A DNA stretch of 64,000 nt from a virus: the IMG/VR virus record IMGVR_UViG_3300010354_000075, positions 1 through 64,000 of that record; one strand, 5' to 3'. Below the pieces are notes generated by a model, which was not told where the DNA came from, ran no database searches, and worked only from the letters and a program-made list of their open reading frames with translations. The translations under genes and the position numbers were made by a program. The stretch's first letter is position 1; each line of letters starts with the position of its first letter. Shown in pieces: positions 37,701-47,231 of the stretch.

Positions 37701-40700
37701 TTGTAAGCTATCTATCCATTTTTGTTCAATCTCATAAGGTAAAATAGTATTTGGATGTTCGCTAATAATTTTCCATTGAGAATGAGAATTATTTTCTTTA
37801 TTTTCAACTGTCCAATATTGTACACTTAATACAACATCTTTGTCTTTTAGATAGCTATCTACATTAACAAGACCAAAACTGTCTGGCGATAACAATACCA
37901 AGCATGGATATCCAAAACTTCTAGGATCTGCTATTAATCTAGAGATAGCTTCCGCAGCTAACATTCTGCCTTCCTTATTAGGAACTATTGTAGTATTTTT
38001 TACCCAATAGTAATAAGTGTTAACAAATGTTTTGCTTACAGTATCGTATTTTTTCTTAATACTATATACACTATCACCATACTTGGATTTTCCGCTTAAA
38101 CCTTGAATTAATCCTTTTTCGGTATCGGCAATCTTATCTCGTTCTGACGGAAGTAGTTTGGATTCTACCCACTCATAGATATCAATACTGCCGGTTTCAT
38201 ATAAGGTATTCCAGTTTGTTGATCTGTAAACAATCTCTCCGCCTTGATTTTCTATAAATTTTGCTTTTGTTAAATCCCACCATAACATACCAGTATAGGT
38301 ATTAGTCCATGCCATGCCATCGTCGACAGTTACTAGTTCGTTACCGACTGAATAAGTAGCCGGATCATAATAAGTTTTAAATTTAATTTCTTGATCAGCT
38401 ATGCCTGGTATTTTTCCTTGAATAGGATCAATAACATCAAGATACTTAACTAATAAATTTTCTCGTCTATTATATAAAAACGCTTTTTTAATTTGATAGA
38501 CATTAGGTCTAGCTCTTTCGTAGTGTACAACACTCCAGCTAAATTTTCCTGAAGGTTTTCTATAAGCATATACTATTCCAGCATCTGGAAAATCCTGATT
38601 TTCTTCTCTAGGAGCAGATACTAAAATATTATTTGATCCTACTGCTATGCTCTTTCCATATCCATCAGATGCTTCATTAATCGAACTAGTAGTTAATGAC
38701 TCTCCAAATACATAGTTCGAATTGTATTTGTCGAATACATCTACTCTACCTGTTAAGAACTGTAAATCTACTATTCTCAGCGTAGAATTATCAAATTGTG
38801 TAGTCGAGTTATCGAACGTTGTTTCATTTTTGATATCACTATTGACACTATGTACAACTAAAGTATCAGCGTCATTCATAAATTCTACATAATGACCAAA
38901 TTTATGATTATTACCCGGATCAATACTAACTAGTGTTTGATATGGTGACCAAGATCCTGAATATGCTTCGAATATTTTTACAGATCCTTGTGCGTTATAG
39001 GTATCTGTATATAATGTAGAAGACACAGCGAGATGGCTTCCTGAATCACTTATAGAAACACTTTCGCCAAATCTTTGCTCTAAGTTTAGATTTAGATTCT
39101 GAGCTCCTAAAGAGTCTACAAGTACATAAGCATTGCCATTATATTCATAGGTAAAAATTTTACCTGTGTTATTAAATTGTGCTGTAGTTAATAATCTCCA
39201 ATCATTGGTGTTAAAGGTTCCTGCTACAGAACTATCAAAAGTTTTCTTGTAGCTGTAATAACCAGCAGGATCTACGCCGCCGCCATAATAAACTACATCA
39301 TTAACATCATATTTTTCTGTTGATCTAAATTTTCCTCTATAATTATTGTAAGTATTTTGATCCGCATAAGGAGCACTAATTACAATTTTAGTTCCGTCGC
39401 CACTCATGGCTATATCATACCCGAACAAGTCTCCAGGGTTAACTGATTCAACATTTTGATCTTTAACAGGCGATACTATAGCTAGTGTTACAATGCCGCC
39501 ACCGACATATTTGTATAAAGGATCTTCCAACCCTCCTAGGTATGGAGGAGATGGTAAAAATCTTGGGAACGGACAAACTATAACAGTTTGTGTAGTAGAA
39601 GAACTATAAACTAACCAGTCTCCATTATATACATTAGGATTACAATTTCTAATTTCTATATATTGCCCTGCTGTAAATGGGGCACTTGGTCTGGTCGCAT
39701 ATGTAATTGTTGCTCTTCTAAACTTTACAGTTCCTGTGGTAGCTGGAAAATTAGGTGTAATATTTGTGATGACTATCGGTGTAACATCTGCCACATTAGA
39801 AACTACTTCCTGAGGAAAATATCCTAAAATGTTTGTTTCTTCTAAAATTTGCCAACCGCTAGCATTTGTTTCAAAAGTATTAGGATCTTGGAGAGTTATA
39901 CATTCGTATAGTTCATAGTTATAAAAAACAACATCCCCTGGATAGTATTGTCTAGAAGGACTGAATATACCTGTGTATGATCTACGATAATCCATATGCC
40001 AATTAGACTGACTACTGTCCTCTTCTAATTCAGCATATCTAAACATATAGACTCTGCCCTGATTATCATTATATCCGGGGCTAGTTATAGACAATACATA
40101 TTCATTTCCGTTTTGAGCAAATACCATCTTAGAGCCAAATAATTCTCCTGCTGTTGGATTAGGGCTTACAAATGACTGAAATAAATTGTACGATCCGCCT
40201 GGAGTTCTAGCATAAAGATTTACATATCCCTGATTTAGATTAGAATTATTTGGTTTATATTCTTCGGTAGTAACAAGATATGCTGGCGCCCAGTCTTGAG
40301 AAAATATATCAATAGATGATAAATCGTTTGACACAGCACTACGTCTAGCACTAAAATGTGTATTCCTTACCTGTACAATATCTCCGAAGGCATATGAATT
40401 ACTATTATAAAAATCACCTTTCCAGTTCGATCTAATATTAGAAGCAGTAGGTGCTGCTATAGCCATCCACTTGCCGTCTGCGCTAAATGCTACTTCTGCT
40501 CCAAAGCCTAGATTGTCAGTACTAGCTAATTTTAAGTTAGGTGTTATCAGTTGTTGTTGTAACCAAACATCATACGTATCCGACACTGGGCCTTTTTCAT
40601 AAATGTAAACTTCATTATTAGCAGTAGATACAGCTAGAATATTACCGTTCTTATTAATTGCTACTTTTGTTCCAAATTTTACTTCTAGTAATGGTTCTTT

Positions 40701-43700
40701 ATTTTCTAATATAAATCTATTATAAATTTTTTCATTAGAATATACAGTATAAGGAATTGCGCCATTATAAGATAAATTTTTACTTCCTACATCTGCCCAT
40801 AACAGTTCTTTATTTTTAATATAAGGAGGTAAAATTTCATTCGCATTATCAATATTATCTACTCTACTGGAAATAAACTTGTAAGTTAAAATTTCAGAAC
40901 TATCAACAAATGGTGGCTTCCAATCTTTAATAACTTTTTCGATGGTAATTTTTCTGGATTGAACAGAACTAACTATATGGAATCCTTTAATTTTTTCGGA
41001 ATGTATAATTCCGATAATATCTCCTTTTTCAATGTTAGGAAATATATCACATTGTAATGTAATAATTCCATCGCTATATTCTACATCCTCGATAGAAAAT
41101 GTATTTTTTGTAAATCTATATACATTCCAGTCCCTATTTTCAAACGCTGTCCATACATAATCCCCTTCTTGAAAATCATCAATATCTAAATTAATAATTT
41201 CATTAAGAGTATCTACATTTACTTTAACATCCTCATATCTTACATAACCTGGAGATCTTAAAAAACGTTTTGTTCCTAAGGTTGGCCAAGGGGAATTCTT
41301 ATATCCTAAAGGTTTTAGATAAACATCCCCAAGTGCGATTCTATAAATTAAATCTGTGTTGATATTTTCAACAGTGTTTACTAGTTGTATAGGCTGTGGG
41401 TTTAATTTAAATTTAGATTCGTCTAATTTAAATTCAATTTCTTCGAACACAGCACTAGCACCATATTCTCCAACTCTTACAGCCCATTCTTCATTAAATG
41501 TAAGACTTTCTTGATTATCGGCACTTAGAACGTCAAAAAGCTTGCTCAAAACATTTTGAGTGCCTTTTTCTATTATCATACCTTGATAGAACTTATATTG
41601 ACTTACATCGTCCTTTATAATATTTTCTAAGTACTGTCTATTTTGATAACCAATAAGATGCTGTGCTAATCTTTGTTGCTCGCTGTCAAAGTTATCGGTA
41701 TCTAAATCATAAAAATCTGTAAATTGTTCAGACCTATAATCCCAGTTAGGAATAAGTGTAGGTACAGGTTTTTCTCTTAGTAGTACCCACTCATCTGATT
41801 TAAAATTTTCTCCGCCGACTACAAATTGTTTAGCACTGTAAAAATACTCTTTATGCTTTACAATATCTCCGAGATTATAATCAGTCCAAGGAGTAAAATC
41901 ATTAATAAACGCTTTGTCAAAAATAAATCCTGGGATATCAAATCCGCCATTCCAATCAGTTGTCTTATAACCAATTACTTTAACTCGTTCCTGCCTATAT
42001 CCTGGTTCTTGATCATATATAACATCATTAAACAACGTTGTATTATCTAATAATAACACATGTTCTTTTTGTACAAGATAGAATGTTCCTCCATAGATAC
42101 CATATGCTGTATTTTCTGGAATTATTGAAAACTCATTTCCCGACCTGAATGTGCTTACAAATTCTGCTCCTAGTAATTGACCGTCTACTCTAAAAACTTT
42201 ATATCCGTAAAACGGATTTCGTATATCATCTACTACAGCTAAATCATTTCTGATGATTAGTTTTACTGCTGCTGGGCTTAAAGATAGCGCAGACCCTTCG
42301 CCCCAATTTTGTGTAGTCCAGAACAAAAATTCATTTACGCTAGTTTCCCAATTAGTTACAGCTTTAATTGTAGGATTATACTGGTCAAAAACAAATCCCT
42401 GTTCTTCTAAGTAAGCACCGTATCCTTGTAGAAAATCTACAACCTCCTGAATAGTTTTTAGTCTGGTTCCGTAAGATAAAAATAACTCTTGGTTCTTTAC
42501 AAAACTTTTTCTTAATATAGCTTCAGCACCACCTATCATTGGTAAGCCAGGTAATTTAGTAAACAATGTTTCATCAAAATTATCTCCAGATTGATGAGTG
42601 ACATTTGTTCTGTAATATCTATTGCTATATAAAACTACTTTACCTGCTACATAAGTTTTATTTGTGTCCCAACTTGTAAAACTTTCTGATATTCCTCCTA
42701 TTCTTATTACTCTATCATTTTGTCTGAATGGATAGTAGGTAAAGAAGGGTTCGTCAAAATTATAACCTCTTAATTCATAACCGTCAGAAAACTTGCTAAT
42801 CACAACTCCACTATACACTAGTTTCTTAATTGGACTAGACACATTTAAGAATATATTGAAATTATCTTCTGGTACAAAAACTCCTCCTGAACTTGTAGGA
42901 TTCTTACTATCTAATAAAATTTTAAATTTATTCTTGCTAGTAAATCCTCCTAGTTTATGAGAAATTTTATTTGTTAAATGCTGTAAATCCTGTTTATATT
43001 CGTCAATTTTAAAAGTTACATCCGATGTAGCAAAATCAATGATATAATTTACCAATCCTGATGTAAAGACACGAGTTGTATCATTTACTGTTGAAGGTAA
43101 AACTATATCAGATAATCTTATTCTCAAACTAGTTGGACTGTAAACTAATTGTCCGGTGGCACTTCTAATCTGTCTATTTCTATCAAAACATACAGACAAT
43201 GTTTGAGCAGGGTGTAATAAAAGAATAGTTTTAATTAAAGCAAAAGGATAATAGCTACTTCTGCGCCATGCTGTTTCAACAGGACCTTGATCTCCAAATG
43301 AATAGAATCCTTCCGATGTAGACGGTAACGGTCCGGTAACAAAATTTGATTCTAATGGGTTACGTAAATTTCCTAACTCGTCTGTAGGAGAAGTATTCCT
43401 TAAAATAGGTCTAATAAATTTATCATGTACTTTGGGAGGTTTTCCAGGTTCTCTTATTATACCTTGACTCAGATCGTCCCATAGTAAAAAGTTATCAGAT
43501 GTATATGGAGCAGGACCATAAACTTCCTGCCACCACGTAGGTTCGATACTGAATCCCAAACACTGCCACGGAGTAATGTGTGGACTATCTGTATCAAATA
43601 TCCAATTATATATACCACGCCAAAACGCCTGACTATCTGAACCGTCAGGATAGTAGTTTCCTCGATAATTAAAGGTAAACGGTTCTAGTCTATCCCAGTA

Positions 43701-46700
43701 AGTTTGTTTAGTAAAATCTTCTTTAATTAAGCTTGTCCATTGGAAAAAACTAGGACTTAACACTCGGTCAAATTCTTCTTTAGAATACGCAGTTTTTCTA
43801 TTGTAACCTGGAATATAATTCCAAATATCAAATATTGCCGGATCGTATTTTTGTTTGATATTATTATAAATTCTTAATTCTAGTTCTAATAAGAGATCAT
43901 CTCTATAATCGCCGTAGCACAATGTTATGCTTCCGTCATGACCTTGAATAACTTCCTTAGGTTCTAAGTAGGTGTCATCTAAAAATTTTCTTGGTTTAAA
44001 TTTAGGATATAACCCTAACTTTGTAGGTGTCGGTGGACAGAAACTGCCGTCAGTAGAATCGTATTCATATACTTCGATGATATCGTCATCATTAAGTTCG
44101 CCTATAATATTAAAGAAAACATCGTCGTTACCAAAAACATAATCAACTCCTTCGATTAATTGAATACCATTTCTATAAACATAGACAGCTTGATTACTAA
44201 GTCTATCTAAATTAAATGTTCTTGATATTGAAAATATTCTTTGAAATCTTCCATCCTCGACAAGATATTCTAATCTAGTATATCCGCTGTACCCGAACAT
44301 ATCTGAAAAATAATAAGAATGGGTACTAGGTTTATCTTTAAACATAGTTTCAAGAATTAAATCTACGTGTCTACGAGCATCCATGTCGACACCTAAATTT
44401 TCTGCTACAGTTAAAAATGTACGTTTAAATGTAGCATAATCTTCTTGTGCTTCGGTAATAGATTTTACAACGTTGATATCTAACTTAGCCAAATGATATA
44501 ATGACAAATTTAACGGGCAACTATGTTGAACTATTCTAGATCCAAATTCTGTTAAATTGCCTAGATCGCGTAGATTACCATTACCTGGGTAAGTACCTAC
44601 AAAATCAGATATGTTATCGACTACAGAACTAACATGATCAACAACTTCTCCTAATGTAAAAGATTCTAAATTTTTATTAAGAGGGTTGTTTTGAAGATTA
44701 ATAGGTATTTCATAAAAACCATTATTGTTTTTAGATTGTTTAGCATAACATTTTAAAGTAACTATATCAGACAATGTAACATCATTATCTAACACAACTA
44801 TAAATCTTACTACACCTCTTTCTACTGTAAATTTTTCTCTATTAAGACGTTTACCATTAACGTACACTCTAACTTCTAAATCAGATAGATCATCTGTGTT
44901 ATCATACACATCAACAGGAAAATTATTAACTAATCCTGATTCTTTGAAAATTCTTACTATTGGTTGAACATTTTTAATTTCTGATTTTTTCCACCCGTTA
45001 ACATAATTCCATGTGTCTAAACCAGTAATCTTTTTAAGAAATCCTATATCAGTTCTTTTACTATTAATCGAATTTCCATTTTTATAATTAAAAGACTCTT
45101 GTAATAAATTAAAATTAAAAACTATATCGCCGACATTATTAATATTTTTGTAAGAAAGAGGAAATCCTAAAATTTTATCTTTGGATCCATTTCCCTGTTT
45201 GTAGCTAAAGATTTGATTACCATTAAAAGTAGACCCGTCATACGCAGTAACATCGCCATAACTATTGCCATCATGATCAAATACATCAAAGAAAATAGGC
45301 TGGTTAACTCTAGATTTAGATTGCGCCAATTTCCAATTCGATCCATCATACCAATACATAGAACCTTTGCTTGTATTACCGCCTCTTACTAATACTGTTT
45401 CATAAAGCAAAGGTGTAGTATCTGGTTCTTCTACTAAATTAATTTGTTTACGTTTGCCAAGAAAAACTTCAAATTTATGAGTATTAGCTCCCCTATTTAG
45501 GATGTCGACCTGCCTTGTTAATGCGCTATCAAAAAATAATTTAATTTGTGTAGCACTTACTACAAAAACATAGTATTGTTGTCTGTTGCTTAACCCACCG
45601 ATATCATTATTACCGTTGTTTAAATATGTAACTTGAACGCCGGTATTTAAAAAATGTTCCGAAGCAAATGTTATAACATCCGAATTAGGATTTACTGTAG
45701 CATCAGCTACGAATTCTATTTGTCTTTGAGGAACAATTATTTCAATAAAATTTACTTTAAAAATTTTTCCTTTAACTAGTATATCCGGATCGGCTGTAAA
45801 TAATACTCTCATATTAGGAGTAAGACTTACTCCATCGACATTGTATCCCGTACTACCTTCTATAATTGAAAAAACATCTGTAGTAAATGTATCAATCAAA
45901 TCAATATCTTTTTTGGCCTGATGACCAAAATTATACAATTTAATATCAGCTTCATATTCTATAATTGGTCTTACAGCTCTTAATGACTGATCAACATCTG
46001 GAATTTTTCCGTTAAGTTCTGCTGAAACTTTAATAACATCTTCATGGAACCATCTATTATATCTACTCCATGGGTTTCTATCTTTAGATCCACGAGCCAT
46101 TACAATATAATCATTATCTCTAGGATAAGCACTGGCTACACTGAAAGGATCGTTATCGAATCCTGTATCATCAAATAATAATTCTGATTCTTGAGTATAT
46201 GTACTAATAATTTCCAAAGCTGATTCTGGTATTAAAGTGATAGAAGTTCCCACACCGTCTACATACCAATTTCCATCTTTATATTCAGCCGGAGTAATAT
46301 TACCCTCAAAATTAAGTTTCATTCCGTTAGAAAGTTTAACTCCCGAAGTTAAAGTATAATCTTTCTTTCCTAGAATATCTTTATCTACATCTAAAAATGT
46401 ATTTTCTTCAATGTCTAATATTTGTATTACGCCACCGGCTGTAGGATCTTTTTCATTAACAAAATAAAGTAAATCTGGAGCATCTTTTCTTACTTTAAAA
46501 GTTATCACTCCTTGCTCTACAGCAAATTTTGATACACCTTTTTTGTATCTGTCAGTATCTCCGCCGACTCTTGACAATTTAAAACTAAAAGGATTACCCG
46601 GACTATTAATACTAAAGTTATAAGTCTGCCCTCTGAAAAGTCGTATAGTAGGATTTCTAGTCAGTCCGTTAGGCGAAAATACATAAGCGAAATTATCCTC

Positions 46701-47231
46701 TTCATCTACTAGATCAACTTTGTATGTACTTTCAATTTCAAGTTGCTGTCCAAATACTTTTATAACGTCGGGACCGTATGCTAACCAATAATAATTTTGG
46801 AAATTAACGAACTTGTCCCAATTAATATGCGGATCCCAACTATAAAATTCTTGTTTGTTTAATCTTTCATGATTGGCTACATCACCGCCCAATACACTTA
46901 TTTGATTAATATAGTCGATATAATCTTTAAAAAATGTTACATTCTCAAACTTGTCCTGAATAACAGCAGCAGGTTCTAATTGATAATTTTTGCGAGATTC
47001 CTCTTTAGACTCTATATAAATGTCGTCGGACTTAGCAGATTTGGCATTTTGTTGGCCAATGTATCCATTAAGTTTTTTTACTTTACCAGGTTGCGTAAGT
47101 TGGTCTAAAGTAGCCTGTAAGAACTTTTTATTACTATCTGTTCTATAGGTTCTAGGAAGTAAATTAGCAGTTCTTCTTGGTTCGTTACCGCCAGTAGGTA
47201 ACCCAAATTCGTCTTGATCGTTATTGGCCAT
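31707..47231 (-). CDS. giant multidomain tail/baseplate structural protein (5174 residues)
   Basis: A single 15.5-kb frame encoding 5174 residues, almost a quarter of the window. The N-terminus (RTYRTDSNKKFLQATLDQL, then SWDPHINWDKFVNFQNYYWL) is a block I know from marine T4-like phages directly downstream of gp6, so it may replace T4 gp7 and neighbouring wedge proteins. Visible modules: (a) carbohydrate-binding-like motifs of W/Y--GD-V-----Y type near residues 1524, 1780, 2277, 2427 and 2640 (for example WTDYNLGDIVKHKEYFYSAK); (b) seven FG-GAP-like repeats near 2187, 2244, 2366, 2610, 2725, 2785 and 2862 (FGAEVAFSADGKW, GYDIAMSGDGTKI, FGESVSISDSGSH), fitting one seven-bladed beta-propeller; (c) a YHYH domain, about 3700-3990 (LPYHSHGTQ, GFALDGYPIYGPNGY); (d) repeated small beta modules, ~4080-5000, of 'DGSTTSFSL ... 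VNGV' type. There is no signal peptide. It is likely a long wedge or fibre protein that binds surface sugars. Confidence 0.75.
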   Translation of the reverse strand: MANNDQDEFGLPTGGNEPRRTANLLPRTYRTDSNKKFLQATLDQLTQPGKVKKLNGYIGQQNAKSAKSDDIYIESKEESRKNYQLEPAAVIQDKFENVTFFKDYIDYINQISVLGGDVANHERLNKQEFYSWDPHINWDKFVNFQNYYWLAYGPDVIKVFGQQLEIESTYKVDLVDEEDNFAYVFSPNGLTRNPTIRLFRGQTYNFSINSPGNPFSFKLSRVGGDTDRYKKGVSKFAVEQGVITFKVRKDAPDLLYFVNEKDPTAGGVIQILDIEENTFLDVDKDILGKKDYTLTSGVKLSNGMKLNFEGNITPAEYKDGNWYVDGVGTSITLIPESALEIISTYTQESELLFDDTGFDNDPFSVASAYPRDNDYIVMARGSKDRNPWSRYNRWFHEDVIKVSAELNGKIPDVDQSLRAVRPIIEYEADIKLYNFGHQAKKDIDLIDTFTTDVFSIIEGSTGYNVDGVSLTPNMRVLFTADPDILVKGKIFKVNFIEIIVPQRQIEFVADATVNPNSDVITFASEHFLNTGVQVTYLNNGNNDIGGLSNRQQYYVFVVSATQIKLFFDSALTRQVDILNRGANTHKFEVFLGKRKQINLVEEPDTTPLLYETVLVRGGNTSKGSMYWYDGSNWKLAQSKSRVNQPIFFDVFDHDGNSYGDVTAYDGSTFNGNQIFSYKQGNGSKDKILGFPLSYKNINNVGDIVFNFNLLQESFNYKNGNSINSKRTDIGFLKKITGLDTWNYVNGWKKSEIKNVQPIVRIFKESGLVNNFPVDVYDNTDDLSDLEVRVYVNGKRLNREKFTVERGVVRFIVVLDNDVTLSDIVTLKCYAKQSKNNNGFYEIPINLQNNPLNKNLESFTLGEVVDHVSSVVDNISDFVGTYPGNGNLRDLGNLTEFGSRIVQHSCPLNLSLYHLAKLDINVVKSITEAQEDYATFKRTFLTVAENLGVDMDARRHVDLILETMFKDKPSTHSYYFSDMFGYSGYTRLEYLVEDGRFQRIFSISRTFNLDRLSNQAVYVYRNGIQLIEGVDYVFGNDDVFFNIIGELNDDDIIEVYEYDSTDGSFCPPTPTKLGLYPKFKPRKFLDDTYLEPKEVIQGHDGSITLCYGDYRDDLLLELELRIYNNIKQKYDPAIFDIWNYIPGYNRKTAYSKEEFDRVLSPSFFQWTSLIKEDFTKQTYWDRLEPFTFNYRGNYYPDGSDSQAFWRGIYNWIFDTDSPHITPWQCLGFSIEPTWWQEVYGPAPYTSDNFLLWDDLSQGIIREPGKPPKVHDKFIRPILRNTSPTDELGNLRNPLESNFVTGPLPSTSEGFYSFGDQGPVETAWRRSSYYPFALIKTILLLHPAQTLSVCFDRNRQIRSATGQLVYSPTSLRIRLSDIVLPSTVNDTTRVFTSGLVNYIIDFATSDVTFKIDEYKQDLQHLTNKISHKLGGFTSKNKFKILLDSKNPTSSGGVFVPEDNFNIFLNVSSPIKKLVYSGVVISKFSDGYELRGYNFDEPFFTYYPFRQNDRVIRIGGISESFTSWDTNKTYVAGKVVLYSNRYYRTNVTHQSGDNFDETLFTKLPGLPMIGGAEAILRKSFVKNQELFLSYGTRLKTIQEVVDFLQGYGAYLEEQGFVFDQYNPTIKAVTNWETSVNEFLFWTTQNWGEGSALSLSPAAVKLIIRNDLAVVDDIRNPFYGYKVFRVDGQLLGAEFVSTFRSGNEFSIIPENTAYGIYGGTFYLVQKEHVLLLDNTTLFNDVIYDQEPGYRQERVKVIGYKTTDWNGGFDIPGFIFDKAFINDFTPWTDYNLGDIVKHKEYFYSAKQFVVGGENFKSDEWVLLREKPVPTLIPNWDYRSEQFTDFYDLDTDNFDSEQQRLAQHLIGYQNRQYLENIIKDDVSQYKFYQGMIIEKGTQNVLSKLFDVLSADNQESLTFNEEWAVRVGEYGASAVFEEIEFKLDESKFKLNPQPIQLVNTVENINTDLIYRIALGDVYLKPLGYKNSPWPTLGTKRFLRSPGYVRYEDVKVNVDTLNEIINLDIDDFQEGDYVWTAFENRDWNVYRFTKNTFSIEDVEYSDGIITLQCDIFPNIEKGDIIGIIHSEKIKGFHIVSSVQSRKITIEKVIKDWKPPFVDSSEILTYKFISSRVDNIDNANEILPPYIKNKELLWADVGSKNLSYNGAIPYTVYSNEKIYNRFILENKEPLLEVKFGTKVAINKNGNILAVSTANNEVYIYEKGPVSDTYDVWLQQQLITPNLKLASTDNLGFGAEVAFSADGKWMAIAAPTASNIRSNWKGDFYNSNSYAFGDIVQVRNTHFSARRSAVSNDLSSIDIFSQDWAPAYLVTTEEYKPNNSNLNQGYVNLYARTPGGSYNLFQSFVSPNPTAGELFGSKMVFAQNGNEYVLSITSPGYNDNQGRVYMFRYAELEEDSSQSNWHMDYRRSYTGIFSPSRQYYPGDVVFYNYELYECITLQDPNTFETNASGWQILEETNILGYFPQEVVSNVADVTPIVITNITPNFPATTGTVKFRRATITYATRPSAPFTAGQYIEIRNCNPNVYNGDWLVYSSSTTQTVIVCPFPRFLPSPPYLGGLEDPLYKYVGGGIVTLAIVSPVKDQNVESVNPGDLFGYDIAMSGDGTKIVISAPYADQNTYNNYRGKFRSTEKYDVNDVVYYGGGVDPAGYYSYKKTFDSSVAGTFNTNDWRLLTTAQFNNTGKIFTYEYNGNAYVLVDSLGAQNLNLNLEQRFGESVSISDSGSHLAVSSTLYTDTYNAQGSVKIFEAYSGSWSPYQTLVSIDPGNNHKFGHYVEFMNDADTLVVHSVNSDIKNETTFDNSTTQFDNSTLRIVDLQFLTGRVDVFDKYNSNYVFGESLTTSSINEASDGYGKSIAVGSNNILVSAPREENQDFPDAGIVYAYRKPSGKFSWSVVHYERARPNVYQIKKAFLYNRRENLLVKYLDVIDPIQGKIPGIADQEIKFKTYYDPATYSVGNELVTVDDGMAWTNTYTGMLWWDLTKAKFIENQGGEIVYRSTNWNTLYETGSIDIYEWVESKLLPSERDKIADTEKGLIQGLSGKSKYGDSVYSIKKKYDTVSKTFVNTYYYWVKNTTIVPNKEGRMLAAEAISRLIADPRSFGYPCLVLLSPDSFGLVNVDSYLKDKDVVLSVQYWTVENKENNSHSQWKIISEHPNTILPYEIEQKWIDSLQGVDKNGRTVPDLKLPIKQRFGIENRPRQSMFINRIEALKQFIERVNSILKNNLIVDEFDLTPLTKLEEPPSAVSGQWDIAIDTYPEFRFVGTSQLEQIKLTPVIVDGKLTEVQIVQRGKGYINSPTSIITGKGRNAEIKINLNATGGVDTVDIVNPGFGYKADTFINVRPYSVLVLSDSESYDKWAIYHYNRANRDWTKQKAQSYNVTTYWSYIDWYDTGYDQFTKFNHVVANTNELASLESFIGQIIKVSNVGTGGWTLFLKINDIITTDFTQNFKVIGRQNGTIKFLDNLYNFKGKEQGFDALLYDAGQYDSVPSAELSIILDTIKNKILIDNLRADYLKLFFSSMRYALSEQPFLDWIMKTSFVKATHNAGELKQKVNYNSDNLQDFESYINEVKPFRTKVREYVSGYTRLDNAALSVTDFDLPPIINEDFKVHPLTVVLNENYALGSSAFQLLEYPWKHWYDNAAYSIQTIELFDGGKGYIDPPTVKIVDDYGLVTSTNELKSNFDGPNSVWLLQEGTLKITATGLPYHSHGTQEANNVAVDQSYNQVIPLRGGSYAAGPHAEIPEGIIGYWLNGVAIFNPSAGTATPEGYDSQTDYNYNAAYSTSEILELNFGHDRAGGLVTEDGQYSYRDSSFLDAWLSGIGNDLADVDKIDALEIPYLRNGLEHADGHSKILGFALDGYPIYGPNGYNVATDPNSGVDRMTSSYGLKNSSYRTGFLQDLTTYPMGMFIQDYEYSGDGTLDKHNGRYCITPDYPNGTYAYFVTTNSAGTPVYPYVIGPTYFGDSAPQDRNDASNGKGTPPKFYNLYNSNAVQATARAYITNGKVSRIVLRTEGSGYLTAPRVVFEGGLDSTVENYHAKAYAVLKNNVVRSNKTLIKFDRNSRNYFVTELTQVETFVGTGSRKQFALRFSPVLTIGNTLVKINDNEILRDNYSLSIKKSTTKGFTSYYGVLTLETAPAIGDQVQITYDKNFEHLNAADRINFYYNPQTGQLGKDLAQLMTGIDYGGVIVSGLGLSLGGGWDSQPWFSEGWDGYDVGFTDYIVSVSDSTYVFDLPYVPTAGEQINVYVNGVRIDDEYYDSYDGITVQPNGRTSAPEGRVMQTWTGDGLSKTIELPNLTSIVPLDINAGDKIIFRKSTSDGSINPDPKNFDTQLQGGNLSYTTATGFAPDDILVEGGGRFITPETSHAPEEIVPGHITDTLNIKVFRLPVSGSSRIISKNYICDGVLDQFDISQFPNGENGVFVNLDNQILKLGTDYTLDWQSRKIILTVAPANKKILNVTCFGVASDNLLDSNFFVADGSTSDYITNAPWPQLYTDDVFEQSIDRLGSVVLVNNQPVIYELFRTDESYETTGFVGIRFPDPPEQDAIINYIMTADANTSLSLINSTPIAADGSTTSFSLGTVPTDNSKPYENYILVIANGNLLRPAESIYWRMSDNEYVYEIADFKTLPFSLDPSTIKVYIDGELLSSLDYVINNTNLTIEIRDFVYVDQGILTLTRFEDTDYTISGNNIIFDTAPSGNVDVITFFNHSVQNIVRTREYFSISSTLVPGSASYYQYHSIKGGSLRLFRLAQSDDYIWVAKNRELLVHSVDYYLDDDHRTIKFKDAFEDSDVIDVILFGDKNVTNSFGFMQFKDMLNRTHYKRISKNKSTRLVKDLKQRDLTIEVENGSMLTEPNRALNLPGIVEINGERIEYLTKNGNVLGQLRRATLGTGSPAIHRVTSVVLDIGPTETIPYNDEFIVESSIGDGSTKNIRLSYAPTKVDVDWYTDTIPSTYGRSDEIEVFVGGYRLKKNPYSLFDETNQYPDSPEGDNQYEAEFSVDGTEQVRLTNEVAENVKITVIKKVGRVWEDSAPPAKVFRNIQAGSGGAVFDVIKNGPTYTLTLRRGGINYSVGDVLIILGSRLGGTTPENDIVITVTDISDDSSASILGYTYTGIGASSGFTTVSLSDSDNPVANFLKNTEAVWPQYFADKYQYVLLTDTGESITVDGEEPLELD

